Below, one piece after another: positions 1 to 8,716 of a DNA stretch of 64,000 nucleotides. The stretch is from Desulfobulbaceae bacterium (GTDB taxonomy: Bacteria > Desulfobacterota > Desulfobulbia > Desulfobulbales > Desulfocapsaceae), in the NCBI GenBank assembly GCA_024640625.1, contig JAHEER010000009.1, positions 1 through 64,000 on the forward strand, written 5' to 3'. How positions within the stretch are numbered: position 1 is the stretch's first letter; the number at the start of each line of letters is the position of its first letter. A program made the position numbers and the translations under genes. The notes beneath the pieces are model-generated. The model did no database searches. It was not told the DNA's origin and was given only the letters and a program-made list of their open reading frames with translations.

Positions 1-1205
1 ATGACCACCACCCGGCCGTCAGCCGTTTCCTGAACGTCAATTTCAACCCAGTCGGTCTTGTCTTCGATGGCCGCTTCTACCGAAGCCATGGTATTTTCCG
101 GCGCTCTTCCTGCTGCACCGCGATGGGCAACAATGGTGACATCATCGATTGGCTGAATGGAGCTGACCAGCCACACACCGATCAGTAGTGAAACAAGAGC
201 GCCGCCACCACAGGCGAGAGCCAGGCGGGACTTGGTCAATCGCAGTTGCCAGGATTTTCTTGCTCCACCCATGCCCTCGACCGATGCGGGCATGCCAAAG
301 TGGCGAGACAGTTCGACCAGCAGTCCGGCCAAACTGCCCGAAGCCAGCGCAGTGATGAGAAAATTTGCCAATACCAGGAGGGCAATCAGAAAACCAAGGA
401 CCACAAGCAGTAAGGCCATTCTGTTGTAGAAGAGCGGAATAATGTTGCTGGTGAGTACCTGTACCAGCCCGAACACCAGCAGGGACAGAATGAGAATGCT
501 TACTCCCCAGCTTATGAGGGTGAGGGCGACGAGCTTTTTATTGGAGCTGACCAGCCTGGCGCTCTGTGCAAACGATTCTCCCGGGGAGGTCTTGCCCCAG
601 AGAATCAGCGGCAAGGTGAGGGACCAGGACAGAAGTTTTCTGATCACCACAAAGGCCATAATCAGAAGAAGTGCTCCGATCAGTACTACAGCAAGGTAAA
701 AAACAGGCGGCTTGTTGGCCAGATAGTAATTGATGTCGTACTTGGTCAGAGCAAGCCAACCAATAAGCCCGCCAGCGGCAAGAAACGGGAGGATGATGAC
801 CAGCAGGCGGAGGACGAGCAGCACGGAAAACTGGAAAATTATCATCGCCCGTGCGGCTGTATAGCGAAGTATACCGGTGAGATCTTCGTCACTTTCTTCG
901 GTTGCGGCGATATAGGTGAGCATCATTGCCGCCTGCTCGAAGATCACGATGGTGATCAGCATCGCGCCGAACACCACCAGTGCTGCCATTCCAAAGGGGG
1001 AGAGCAGGAAATAGATGATGTCGGTGTCGGCCAGGACCTCGGTGGAAGAGAGGGCCAGCAGCAGACGACCCAGCGCACCGAGCAACGGGGTGAAAAGGAT
1101 AAAGCCGAGTGCCGTGAAGACAAGGTGGACAAGCAGTATTGACCACATATTGGCGCGTATTTCGGACCTGACCCGTTTAGCCAGGTCAAAGACGATACTC
1201 TTCAT
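1..1205 (-). CDS. Membrane-anchored glycerophosphodiester phosphodiesterase (3' end missing)
   Basis: Hydrolyses glycerophosphodiesters to glycerol 3-phosphate and an alcohol; the catalytic domain is expected outside the cytoplasmic membrane. About 401 residues are visible before the window edge. The first ~340 residues are a string of hydrophobic segments matching the membrane domain often fused in front of GDPD. Around residue 360 the GDPD domain begins with HRGAAG, then PENT and a WVEIDVQ metal-binding segment, so the visible active-site elements are intact. The start at 1205 (ATG, then KSIVFDLAKR) was found by reverse translation. The next gene (ends at 1235) lies 29 bp upstream on the same strand. 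The C-terminal two thirds of the catalytic domain lie outside the window. Confidence 0.88.
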   Translation of the reverse strand, partial: MKSIVFDLAKRVRSEIRANMWSILLVHLVFTALGFILFTPLLGALGRLLLALSSTEVLADTDIIYFLLSPFGMAALVVFGAMLITIVIFEQAAMMLTYIAATEESDEDLTGILRYTAARAMIIFQFSVLLVLRLLVIILPFLAAGGLIGWLALTKYDINYYLANKPPVFYLAVVLIGALLLIMAFVVIRKLLSWSLTLPLILWGKTSPGESFAQSARLVSSNKKLVALTLISWGVSILILSLLVFGLVQVLTSNIIPLFYNRMALLLVVLGFLIALLVLANFLITALASGSLAGLLVELSRHFGMPASVEGMGGARKSWQLRLTKSRLALACGGGALVSLLIGVWLVSSIQPIDDVTIVAHRGAAGRAPENTMASVEAAIEDKTDWVEIDVQETADGRVVV

Positions 1206-1234
1206 GGTTTTTTCCTATCCCGAGTAATGCTTGC

Positions 1235-2185
1235 TCAATTTCCTGTCTTGACAACGGTTTCGTAACATTTAACTGCAGCAGCCAGGTCCTCGATCGCGCT
1301 ACCCACCGATTTAAACAGGGTAATCTCATCGGGATCGATTCTTCCGGGATGGCTCGCCGAAGCCAACTCTTGCAGTTCTGCGGCGATATCATTACGGTCG
1401 ATCAGACCCTTGGCCATGGGTATCAGCAGGTCTCCGGCTTCTGCCAGGGCTCCGACCCGGGTGTCAACGAAGAGAGTGGACCTGACAACTGCCTGGTCGT
1501 CTACTTCCCTCATCTCAGGTTTGAATGCTCCGACCAGGTCAAGATGCGTCCCCGGCTTCAGCCAGCTGCCGAAAATCAGCGGCTCTGGCGACATGGTCGC
1601 GCAGCTGATGATATCGGCAGCGCCACAGGCTGCCTCAAGATCATCGATGACAGCGCAATCGAAGCCGGCCGCGCGGTAGATTTGGGCCACCTCGGATGCC
1701 TTGTCCCGGGCTCTGCCCCAGATGGAGATCCCTGTCAAGGGGCGCACCGCGTTATGAGCGAAGCCAAGATAGCGCGCCAATCTGCCGGTGCCGACGATGA
1801 GCAGGTGGCTGGCGTCGGCTCTGCTCAGGTATTTCGAGGCCAGAGCCGAGGCGCAGGCGGTCCTGCGGGCGGTGAGCTCGGCTCCTTCCAACTGAGCGAG
1901 CAATTCGCCGGTGGCGCCGTCCATCAACAGGTAGACTCCCAGGATTGTCGGCAGGTCCTTGGCAGAGTTGTCGGGGTAGACGTTGACCATTTTGACCCCG
2001 CTGAATTTTCCATCAATCCAGGCGGGCATCAGCAGCAGCGTCGCCTGCTGCTGACCTTCCGGAGCAAGCGTGTAATGGAGACGCTCGGGAATAGTACAGG
2101 GCTGAGTGAACATTTGCTCGAGTGCAGCAATGGTTCCCGGCCAGTCGAGAAGCCCCTTGATTTGGTCAGCGTCGAGGATGAGCAT
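1235..2185 (-). CDS. Ornithine cyclodeaminase/mu-crystallin family ketimine reductase
   Basis: NAD(P)-dependent reductase of the ornithine cyclodeaminase/mu-crystallin family, 316 residues. The Rossmann region carries the nucleotide-binding run LLIVGTGRLARYLGFA, preceded by the typical substrate-side segment GVKMVNVYPDN and ELTARRTACASALAS. The neighbour is a proline racemase-family dehydratase, so the likely reaction is delta1-pyrroline-2-carboxylate to L-proline, as for LhpI-type enzymes; ornithine cyclodeaminase or alanine dehydrogenase activity cannot be excluded. I place the start at 2185 (MLILDADQ) because the longer reading frame to 2242 runs into the upstream gene and its extra 19 residues look non-conserved. 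No strong ribosome binding site is visible, which suggests translational coupling to the gene ending 25 bp upstream. Confidence 0.85.
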   Translation of the reverse strand: MLILDADQIKGLLDWPGTIAALEQMFTQPCTIPERLHYTLAPEGQQQATLLLMPAWIDGKFSGVKMVNVYPDNSAKDLPTILGVYLLMDGATGELLAQLEGAELTARRTACASALASKYLSRADASHLLIVGTGRLARYLGFAHNAVRPLTGISIWGRARDKASEVAQIYRAAGFDCAVIDDLEAACGAADIISCATMSPEPLIFGSWLKPGTHLDLVGAFKPEMREVDDQAVVRSTLFVDTRVGALAEAGDLLIPMAKGLIDRNDIAAELQELASASHPGRIDPDEITLFKSVGSAIEDLAAAVKCYETVVKTGN

Positions 2186-2210
2186 CAGCGTCGGACCGGT
2201 GAATTTGTAG

Positions 2211-3245
2211 TTAACGGTTAAACATGGGCCAGGTGTCGGCAACCCTGTAGCCTTCGGGCCATGGATCTGTTGGCTCGAGAAAATACTGGTAGGTTCCGGT
2301 GATCCACGCCCGGCCCGATAGGCGTGGGTAAATCGCCGGTTTTCCTCCCACTGTCGTCTGCTTGTCTATGGTGCACTCAAAGCGGGAGCCGATTATCGAC
2401 TCGCCGATGTAACGGTCGCCGATGGCCAGTTTACCCTGCTCGTGCAATAGTGCCATACGCGCACAACAGCCGGTCCCGGTGGGACAGCGATCCAGTTTTC
2501 CGGGCTGAATGGCTACCGTATTGCGGCCAATCAGGCTGTTGCCCTCCCTCTGCAGGGGAGCGGTGATTTGACAGAAAGAGAGGTGGTTCCATTCGGGGTT
2601 ATCCGGATGACAGAAGCCCAGCTGCTCGTTGGCTGCGTTGGTGATGCGTATGCCGCTCTCGGCCAGTTCCCTGGCTTCATCGGGACTCAGGGCGAAACCG
2701 AGTTGCGAGGCTTCGACAATCACGAAACTGTCTCCCCCGTAGGCGGTGTCAACCTGCAGCGTCCCCAAGCCGGCTACCTCGAGCATCTGGTCACGCTTGT
2801 CCACAAAGGAGGCGACGTTTCTCACCGAAACACTGGTGACTTTGCCGTCACTGCAGTGCGCGCTAACCTCGATCAATCCACCGGGCGGTTCGAGGATGAT
2901 CGAGGTGACGGGCTCAACCATCGGCAGTATCCCGGTTTCCAGAAGCACCGTGGCAACGCAGATCGAGTTTGAGCCGGACATCGGCGGGGTGTCTTCGGGC
3001 TCCATGATGATCCAGCCCATCTGAGCCCGGGGCTGAACAGGAGGAACCAGTAGATTGAAATGACGGAACACACCGCCCCGTGGTTCATTCAGAAGAAAAT
3101 TACGCAACCCCTGATCCCGGGCGATCCAGCGGGACTGCTCCCAGATGGTTTCACCCGGAGGCGGCGCCACACCGCCTACTATGACGTCGCCCACTTCACC
3201 TTCAGCGTGGCAGCCGACCACGTGGATGATTCTTCCTGTCCGCAT
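2211..3245 (-). CDS. Proline racemase-family enzyme, probable trans-3-hydroxy-L-proline dehydratase
   Basis: A 344-residue member of the proline racemase superfamily. Racemases and epimerases use two catalytic cysteines. Here the first position is Ser90 (in PPMSGSNS) and the second is Thr256 (in DRCPTGTG). Thr at the second site is the hallmark of trans-3-hydroxy-L-proline dehydratases, which only need one base. The product, delta2-pyrroline-2-carboxylate, tautomerises to the substrate of the adjacent ketimine reductase, giving a two-step route to L-proline. The start at 3245 has GGAG a few bases upstream and lies divergent from the tungstate operon regulator. Ser at the first site, rather than Cys, is less common and makes the exact activity uncertain. 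Confidence 0.85.
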   Translation of the reverse strand: MRTGRIIHVVGCHAEGEVGDVIVGGVAPPPGETIWEQSRWIARDQGLRNFLLNEPRGGVFRHFNLLVPPVQPRAQMGWIIMEPEDTPPMSGSNSICVATVLLETGILPMVEPVTSIILEPPGGLIEVSAHCSDGKVTSVSVRNVASFVDKRDQMLEVAGLGTLQVDTAYGGDSFVIVEASQLGFALSPDEARELAESGIRITNAANEQLGFCHPDNPEWNHLSFCQITAPLQREGNSLIGRNTVAIQPGKLDRCPTGTGCCARMALLHEQGKLAIGDRYIGESIIGSRFECTIDKQTTVGGKPAIYPRLSGRAWITGTYQYFLEPTDPWPEGYRVADTWPMFNR

Positions 3246-3497
3246 TTCTCCGCTTGTTTTCTCCCCAGCTTGAATTCATTTCATACTACACCCAATTTTC
3301 AGGAAGAGAAACCGTTGGTTTACCGGCCGCGGGCGTTCCCTCGGCAATGCGGTACGGTTCACCAGGGGGAAACGGGGTGCGAAAGTCGGTATTGGTTGTC
3401 TATGGTAAGTTTGTTTCTTCAATAAGTGTTATATTGACAAATTAGGCCGTAGATAGCAGAACGTACCCTGCAAATCAACCAGTGCTGGTAAGGTGCC

Positions 3498-4421
3498 ATG
3501 TCATCCTCGAAGAAATATCTAAATACCAAGGAAGTTGCCCAGTTACTCCAGGTCAATGAAAAAGGTGTCTACACCCTGGTCAGTGAAAAGGGGCTTCCAG
3601 CCACCAAAGTCACCGGGAAGTGGCTGTTTCCGCGGCATTTTGTCGAAGAATGGCTGGATTTATCCATCGTCAATCTGCCCGCTGCCGCCAATCCTGCGCT
3701 GGACAGCGGCAGGTTGTTTGTTGCCGGCAGTGATGACCTGCTGTTTCAGAGGGCCATAGGCCTTTACAACAGCCAGAATCAGGACAGTATGATTTTTTTC
3801 GCCAATATCGGCAGTATGGGGGGACTGCGCGCACTGCGGCAGGGCAGCTGCCATATTGGGGTCTGCCATCTGCTGCAGGATGACAACGAGGAGTATAATT
3901 TCCGTTTTGCCGAGCAGGAGATGACCCGGGCGCCGGTGTTCATCAACTTCAGCAAGCGCGAGCAGGGACTCGTCATCACCACCGGCAACCCCAAACAGAT
4001 TCATTCGGTCTCGGATCTGGCCGGGGAGGGGGTGAGGATCGTCAATCGGCCGCTTAATACGGGAACCCGACTGCTCCTCGATTATGAGATAAGCCGCTCC
4101 GAAATAAGCACCGACGATATCGTTGGCTATGGGGTAGAGGTGAACAGACATCTCGAGGCCGGGCTCGCTGTTCTGGGGGGCAAGGCGGATGCGGCACCGG
4201 CGATCAGGCCGGTGGCGGAACTGCTGGGTCTGGATTTTATTCCTCTGCGGTGGGAGCGTTTCGATCTGTTGATCAACCGCGACCGCTTTTTCGATCCGCC
4301 GGTACAGCGTTTTCTCAACCTACTGCACGATCCATTATTCAAGGAAATTGCCCGAGAATACGCAGGGTATGATCTCTCAGTCTGCGGCAAAATGATCTAC
4401 CCCGACAACCTTAAATTGTAA
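3498..4421 (+). CDS. HTH/periplasmic-binding-like one-component regulator of the tungstate operon
   Basis: A 307-residue cytoplasmic protein with no signal peptide. Residues ~7-55 form an excisionase/MerR-like helix-turn-helix (YLNTKEVAQLLQVNEKGVYTL). From ~70 onward the protein resembles the PBP-like domain also found fused to molybdopterin biosynthesis proteins (GSDDLLFQRAIGLYN; GLRALRQGSCHIGVCHLL; GVRIVNRPLNTGTRLLLDYE). It is the first gene of the block and is followed 21 bp later by tupA. I infer that it senses oxyanion or cofactor status and controls the tup genes. The effector and the operator are not evident. It differs in architecture from ModE-type and TunR-type regulators. Confidence 0.85.
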   Translation: MSSSKKYLNTKEVAQLLQVNEKGVYTLVSEKGLPATKVTGKWLFPRHFVEEWLDLSIVNLPAAANPALDSGRLFVAGSDDLLFQRAIGLYNSQNQDSMIFFANIGSMGGLRALRQGSCHIGVCHLLQDDNEEYNFRFAEQEMTRAPVFINFSKREQGLVITTGNPKQIHSVSDLAGEGVRIVNRPLNTGTRLLLDYEISRSEISTDDIVGYGVEVNRHLEAGLAVLGGKADAAPAIRPVAELLGLDFIPLRWERFDLLINRDRFFDPPVQRFLNLLHDPLFKEIAREYAGYDLSVCGKMIYPDNLKL

Positions 4422-4442
4422 TGTATGATTCAGGAGAAGAAG

Positions 4443-5336
4443 ATGAATATAAAAACCTTGGTGTTCTCGGCAGCTCTGCTGGCTGCCTTATCCGGCGTTG
4501 CTGCCGCCGCCGAGAACGTATTGACCATGTCCACCACCACGTCAACCCAGGCCTCGGGTCTCCTGGATGTGCTGCTGCCGGCGTTCAAGGACGATACCGG
4601 TATCGCGGTAAAGGTGATTGCCAAAGGGACAGGAGCGGCACTGCGCGATGGTATGGACGGCAACGTCGACATCATCTTTGTTCATGCCAAGGCGAGAGAG
4701 GACAAATTCGTCGCCGAAGGGTATGGGACCGCGCGTTATGCGGTGATGCACAACGATTTTGTCGTTATCGGTCCGAGAAACGATCCGGCCGGGGTAGCTG
4801 AAGCCGCGGATGTCTATGCTGGGCTGCAAAGTATCGCCAGCGCCAAGGCCGAGTTCATCTCCCGCGGCGATGATTCCGGAACCCACACCAAGGAGCAGTT
4901 TCTCTGGGAAAAATCTGGGGTGCAAGTGGTCGCCAATAAAAAAGAAATAATTAAGAAAGGAGAGAAGGTCGCCGTTCAGTTCATCGAACCCGCCAATTCG
5001 GCCGACTGGTATCGTTCCATCGGCCAGGGAATGGGGAAGACGCTTACCTACGCCGATGAAAAAGGCGCCTACACGATGACCGATCGCGGCACCTACATCA
5101 AATATAAATACGGCAAGACGCCGCCGATTGAGCTGGAAATTGTCAGCGAAGGTTCCGCTGCGCTGGCCAATCCGTACGGGATCATCCCGGTTAATCCGAA
5201 GAAATTCGACCATGTAAAGTACGATCTGGCCGAATCATTCGCCCAATGGCTCACCTCCGAGAGAGGACAGAAGCTCATTGATAGCTACCGTTTACTCGAC
5301 CACCAGCTTTTTTACCCGGATGCACTTCCGCAGTAG
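4443..5336 (+). CDS. tupA: Tungstate ABC transporter, periplasmic binding protein
   Basis: Captures tungstate (possibly also molybdate) in the periplasm. Length is 297 residues: a signal peptide of ~23 residues ending near GVAAAAE, then LTMSTTTSTQ, which contains the TTTS oxyanion-binding motif (residues 31-34) typical of TupA, and later GDDSGTHTKE. The start at 4443 is preferred over an in-frame ATG at 4425 because AGGAGA lies 5-6 bp ahead of it and the signal peptide then begins with MNIKTL. It is co-directional with the permease and ATPase genes. Tungstate use fits an anaerobe with tungsten or molybdenum formate dehydrogenases or aldehyde oxidoreductases, which are not in this window. Confidence 0.93.
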   Translation: MNIKTLVFSAALLAALSGVAAAAENVLTMSTTTSTQASGLLDVLLPAFKDDTGIAVKVIAKGTGAALRDGMDGNVDIIFVHAKAREDKFVAEGYGTARYAVMHNDFVVIGPRNDPAGVAEAADVYAGLQSIASAKAEFISRGDDSGTHTKEQFLWEKSGVQVVANKKEIIKKGEKVAVQFIEPANSADWYRSIGQGMGKTLTYADEKGAYTMTDRGTYIKYKYGKTPPIELEIVSEGSAALANPYGIIPVNPKKFDHVKYDLAESFAQWLTSERGQKLIDSYRLLDHQLFYPDALPQ

Positions 5337-5368
5337 ATAGACTATGCGGCAGCCGCCTCTAAATGGGC

Positions 5369-5394
5369 CGCCGGAATAAGGGGTTGTTCCGGCG
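5369..5394 (+). promoter_or_regulatory. Intercistronic hairpin between tupA and tupB
   Basis: Perfect 8-bp inverted repeat CGCCGGAA (5369-5376) and TTCCGGCG (5387-5394) around a 10-base loop, with no U-run after it. It lies in the 94-bp gap after the binding-protein gene. Such stems commonly stabilise the upstream message so that more binding protein than permease is made; that role is inference. Confidence 0.55.
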
Positions 5395-5430
5395 TCTGAG
5401 TGTTTTCTATAACCCTGGTCTGGTATTGAA

Positions 5431-6135
5431 TTGGATCTACTCGTCGACAGTCTCAAGTCAGCGCTGCTGCTTCTGCTTTCCTTTGATCCTGAACTCTTCG
5501 AAATTGTGGGGGTTTCGCTCAACGTCAGTTTTTTCTCGACGCTTTTTGCCGCGCTTTTTGGCCTGCCGGCGGGCTTTTTCATCGCCTTCAACACCTTCCG
5601 CGGCAAACGGCTCATCATGACCTGCCTGAATACACTGCTCGCGCTGCCGACCGTGGTCATCGGCCTGGTGGTCTATTCGCTGATCTCCAGGCGCGGCATT
5701 TTCGGACCGCTCGAACTTCTCTATACCCAGAAAGCCATCATCATCGGTCAGATCATACTGATCGTGCCGGTCGTCACCACCCTGACCATAGCCGCCATCA
5801 GCAGAATAGATCAGCGCTACCGAAACACGGCGCTGACCCTTGGTGCCACTTATTATCAGATGGGCTGGGTGATATTTCTGGAAGCCCGGTTCGGCATCAT
5901 GGCGGCCCTGATCGCCGCTTTCGGGCGGGTGATTGCCGAAGTCGGCATCTCGATGATGCTGGGCGGCAATGCCAAGGGGTTCACCCGGACCATGACCACG
6001 GCAATGGCCCTGGAGTACGACAAGGGGGAATTCGTTCTGGCCGTGGCCCTGGGGCTGGTACTGATGACCTTTGCCTTCCTCGTCAACCTGGTCTTTCACT
6101 TTCTGCAGGGGCGCCTCAAATCAGATGCTCTATGA
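5431..6135 (+). CDS. tupB: Tungstate ABC transporter, permease
   Basis: A 234-residue inner-membrane permease with about five hydrophobic segments and the ABC-type coupling loop (IAEVGISMMLGGNAKG, residues ~167-182). It forms the channel that works with the TupA and TupC homologues. The only usable start appears to be TTG at 5431: an in-frame stop lies 21 bp upstream and no ATG or GTG occurs before the first transmembrane segment. No strong Shine-Dalgarno is visible. The weak start and the hairpin before it both suggest the permease is made in lower amount than the binding protein. The 3' end overlaps tupC by 11 bp. Confidence 0.9.
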   Translation: MDLLVDSLKSALLLLLSFDPELFEIVGVSLNVSFFSTLFAALFGLPAGFFIAFNTFRGKRLIMTCLNTLLALPTVVIGLVVYSLISRRGIFGPLELLYTQKAIIIGQIILIVPVVTTLTIAAISRIDQRYRNTALTLGATYYQMGWVIFLEARFGIMAALIAAFGRVIAEVGISMMLGGNAKGFTRTMTTAMALEYDKGEFVLAVALGLVLMTFAFLVNLVFHFLQGRLKSDAL

Positions 6136-7144
6136 ACTTACCAACGTGACCCGAACCTTCGGCTCCCGAACGGTTCTGGAGATCGATTCGCTGTCCTTCG
6201 AAGCCCGCAGAATTTATGCGCTCATCGGTCCCAATGGGGCCGGCAAGACGACCCTGCTCAACCAACTCGCCTTTCTTGACCAGCCCAGCAGCGGACAACT
6301 GTGCTTTCAATCGTCAGCGGTCAGTTATGATCACGCGACCCTGACCAGGCTGCGTCGTCAGGTGGTAATGGTCGATCAGAACCCGATACTTTTTTCCGGC
6401 AGTGTCTGGAGAAACATTGAATTTGGGCTGAAGGTGCGAAAGATTCCCCTGCAAGAACGCAGGCGCAGAATCGAGTATGCCCTGGAGCGCGTGACCATGG
6501 CTGATTTTGCCCATCGGGATGTGCATGGCCTTTCCGGCGGCGAGGTCAAGCGGGTGGCTCTGGCCCGGGCTCTGGCACTGGAGCCCAAGGTGCTACTCTG
6601 CGATGAGCCGACCGCCAACGTTGATCGTGAGCACCAGGAGATTATCCTGAAAATTCTTTCCCATGCCAACAGTGTCAGGCATACAACCATAATCTTTTCA
6701 ACTCATTACCTGTCCCAGAGCAGGCAGCTTGCTCACCGGACGCTGCTCTTGCAGAATGGGCGTCTGTCAAAAAATCTGGAAGAAAATATCTTTGGGGTCA
6801 GGCTGGTGCGACGCGGCGATGAGTTGCAATGTTGTTTAGGTGATCACCTGCTCCCCTTTACCGATCCCGACGGACTGGCCGGGGAAAATCGGCAGATGCG
6901 GGCCCATATAGATCCCGCGCAGGTGAGACTCAGTCCTGTGGAGCAGAAGAACAGCACGGGCAGCGGGATAGCCGGAAGAGTCATAGCGCTGACCTGGGAA
7001 AACTCCAAAATCAGAATAACGGTCGATATTGGTCCGAAGCTTCAGGTGCTGCTCGGCGAGCAGGAGTTCACTGCCCGTCCCTACCAGGTTTTGCAGGAAG
7101 TGGCCGTGGGGATCGACGCACGGGGAGTGACACTCCTCAACTAG
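6125..7144 (+). CDS. tupC: Tungstate ABC transporter, ATP-binding protein
   Basis: A 339-residue ATPase: Walker A GPNGAGKTT (residues ~35-43), signature LSGGEVKRVALARAL, Walker B VLLCDEPTAN and an H-loop STHYLSQS. The last ~70 residues (from about IAGRVIALTWENSK) look like a TOBE-type oxyanion-sensing domain, as in ModC. The start at 6125 (MLYELTNV) overlaps the end of tupB by 11 bp, which implies translational coupling. The longer frame to 6071 would lie inside tupB and adds residues unlike the family. The gene is the last of the operon and converges on the small gene ending at 7187. Confidence 0.92.
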   Translation: MLYELTNVTRTFGSRTVLEIDSLSFEARRIYALIGPNGAGKTTLLNQLAFLDQPSSGQLCFQSSAVSYDHATLTRLRRQVVMVDQNPILFSGSVWRNIEFGLKVRKIPLQERRRRIEYALERVTMADFAHRDVHGLSGGEVKRVALARALALEPKVLLCDEPTANVDREHQEIILKILSHANSVRHTTIIFSTHYLSQSRQLAHRTLLLQNGRLSKNLEENIFGVRLVRRGDELQCCLGDHLLPFTDPDGLAGENRQMRAHIDPAQVRLSPVEQKNSTGSGIAGRVIALTWENSKIRITVDIGPKLQVLLGEQEFTARPYQVLQEVAVGIDARGVTLLN

Positions 7145-7186
7145 ATATCCTCCTGGATTGAGGACGCAGAATAGACCTAAACGAGC

Positions 7187-7402
7187 CTAGAATCCGGGGT
7201 CTTTCTTGTGGCTGGTCTTGAACAGCGGCCGCCGCTTCTTGGCTTCGACCAGCCGCCGTAACTGATTGCATTCGGCGGCGGCGCTGCGCAATTCCCGCCT
7301 GAGCCCTTCCTTCTTTGCAAGCGGTGCTTTTTCAAGCTGATCCTGCAGTTTGTGCACTTTCTGCTGGGCGCGATATAGTTCGGCGGCCAAAGACCTTATC
7401 AT
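7187..7402 (-). CDS. Small basic coiled-coil protein, unknown function
   Basis: 71 residues, rich in Lys, Arg, Ala and Leu, with heptad-like spacing (LAAELYRAQQKVHKLQDQLE) and a very basic C-terminus ending KTSHKKDPGF. No family recognised. It lies 24 bp after the J-domain protein on the same strand, so the two are probably cotranscribed. A structural or nucleic-acid-binding accessory role is possible but not shown. The ORF is short, so the confidence is limited. Confidence 0.55.
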   Translation of the reverse strand: MIRSLAAELYRAQQKVHKLQDQLEKAPLAKKEGLRRELRSAAAECNQLRRLVEAKKRRPLFKTSHKKDPGF

Positions 7403-7426
7403 TGTCGGTTTCTCCTCAGCTCTATC

Positions 7427-8437
7427 TCATTTCTTTCTGGCCAGAAGAGAGGCATAGGCGCCGTTGAGCTGAATGAACTCCTCGTGGTTGCCACCGCTGT
7501 CAGGATGGAGTTCCTTGGCTCGTTGTCGATAAAGGCGGATCAGTTCCCGGCGGCTCATTTTCTGCAGTTTCTGCCATTTCATCTGAAAAATTTTCTCAGC
7601 CTGGCCGGTGCTTACCGCCGGTTTTTTATCTGGCCAGGAAAAGGCCCGGTGGCGCCCCATGAATTCCCGGACGAAGTCGTCGAACAACGATCGCCGGCCA
7701 TAGCCGTGATCAAAGAACATTATCAGATAGCGGATCAGGTGATCATGCAGGTTCGTACCCCCGTCACCTGTGCGCCAGAAATTTCTGTCACTGTTCAGTG
7801 AACAGATTTCCTCGATGAAAAAATCGGCTATATCCACCTGGTCCAGCGCCTCAGGCATGGTTGCCGAAAACGACTCGGTAAAATGGCGCTGGAGATCGAA
7901 AATGGCAAAGACATAGGTTTTGAGTTCATTGTGCTGCAGCACTTTTTCTAAGTCCCTGAGGTAGAATTCGCGCTCGTCGCGACACTTGTTGAGCAGTGGG
8001 CGGTAGAGTTTGGGGTTGAGTCTGAAGATGCGGCTCTGCTCTACCGCGCCGTAGCGCAGGTAATAGAGGCGTCGACGATCAAACAGATGAATATCTCTGT
8101 CTATCGCTGTTCGCTCCTCTGCCGACAGGGGTGATACCCGCGCTTTCCCTCGATGACGGAATATTTCCAGGCGGATACGCTCTTCGGCGGGCAAAAAATC
8201 CCAGAGCAGCTCTTCGAGGATAAGAGACGCGTCCTCAGAGGTCTCCCGCTGCAGCCCTTCTGCCAATTCCTCGGAAAAATAGCAGATATCGTCGGTAAGA
8301 TTCTCGATGTAGCGTCCGGGATCGTCGCCCAGGTCAAACACTACCTTAAAGTCCCGATAGCGATGGTCAGCCCCGGGTATCGAGCGGCGAATTTCGTAAC
8401 GTTTTTTCTGACCTCTGGTCAGGGTGGCAAGGTACAT
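7427..8437 (-). CDS. Protein with C-terminal J domain (DnaJ-like co-chaperone)
   Basis: 336 residues. The last ~50 residues (286-336) form a J domain with the HPD motif at about 311-313 (RAKELHPDSGGNHEEF), so it should stimulate a DnaK-type chaperone. The N-terminal ~280 residues show no zinc-finger or CTD regions of classical DnaJ; they are mostly helical, charged and unrecognised. A J domain at the C-terminus is the reverse of DnaJ/CbpA. The client is unknown. The start at 8437 (MYLATLTRGQKKRYEIRRS) is the first good ATG; the divergent DUF6165 gene begins 279 bp away. Confidence 0.82.
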   Translation of the reverse strand: MYLATLTRGQKKRYEIRRSIPGADHRYRDFKVVFDLGDDPGRYIENLTDDICYFSEELAEGLQRETSEDASLILEELLWDFLPAEERIRLEIFRHRGKARVSPLSAEERTAIDRDIHLFDRRRLYYLRYGAVEQSRIFRLNPKLYRPLLNKCRDEREFYLRDLEKVLQHNELKTYVFAIFDLQRHFTESFSATMPEALDQVDIADFFIEEICSLNSDRNFWRTGDGGTNLHDHLIRYLIMFFDHGYGRRSLFDDFVREFMGRHRAFSWPDKKPAVSTGQAEKIFQMKWQKLQKMSRRELIRLYRQRAKELHPDSGGNHEEFIQLNGAYASLLARKK

Positions 8438-8660
8438 GAATTAATAACCACACAGAGTTAAACCGATTGCCGGGTTGCAGCAGACAGGTTTGTAGATATA
8501 TGGTATGGATCCATTTGTCCAGTATAGACAGCGGCGTACGTCCAAGCCGTCCCCGCAGGCTGGGTCACTTGCTGCGGCAGGTGCTCACCGCCCCTGCCGG
8601 TTCCTCGCCAGCCTTGCCTGGTAGGGCGCCTTGAATGTATGTCGCAATAAATAGTAAAAC

Positions 8661-8689
8661 TTTAATGCCCCATAGATGACAAGTATAAT
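8661..8689 (+). promoter_or_regulatory. Candidate sigma-70 promoter for the DUF6165/GT9 pair
   Basis: A perfect TATAAT (8684-8689) preceded after exactly 17 bp by TTTAAT (8661-8666), 27 bp ahead of the ATG at 8717. The -35 match is weak (three of six), so this is a candidate only. Confidence 0.35.
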
Positions 8690-8716
8690 CATCGGCTCGC
8701 GTAATGGAGGAACATT

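Noticed and set aside
1349-2221. Long plus-strand open frame of 290 codons
   Set aside because: It is antisense to the ketimine reductase gene, whose minus-strand protein has clear family motifs. The plus-strand translation is rich in His, Gln, Gly and Arg, typical of a shadow of GC-rich coding DNA.
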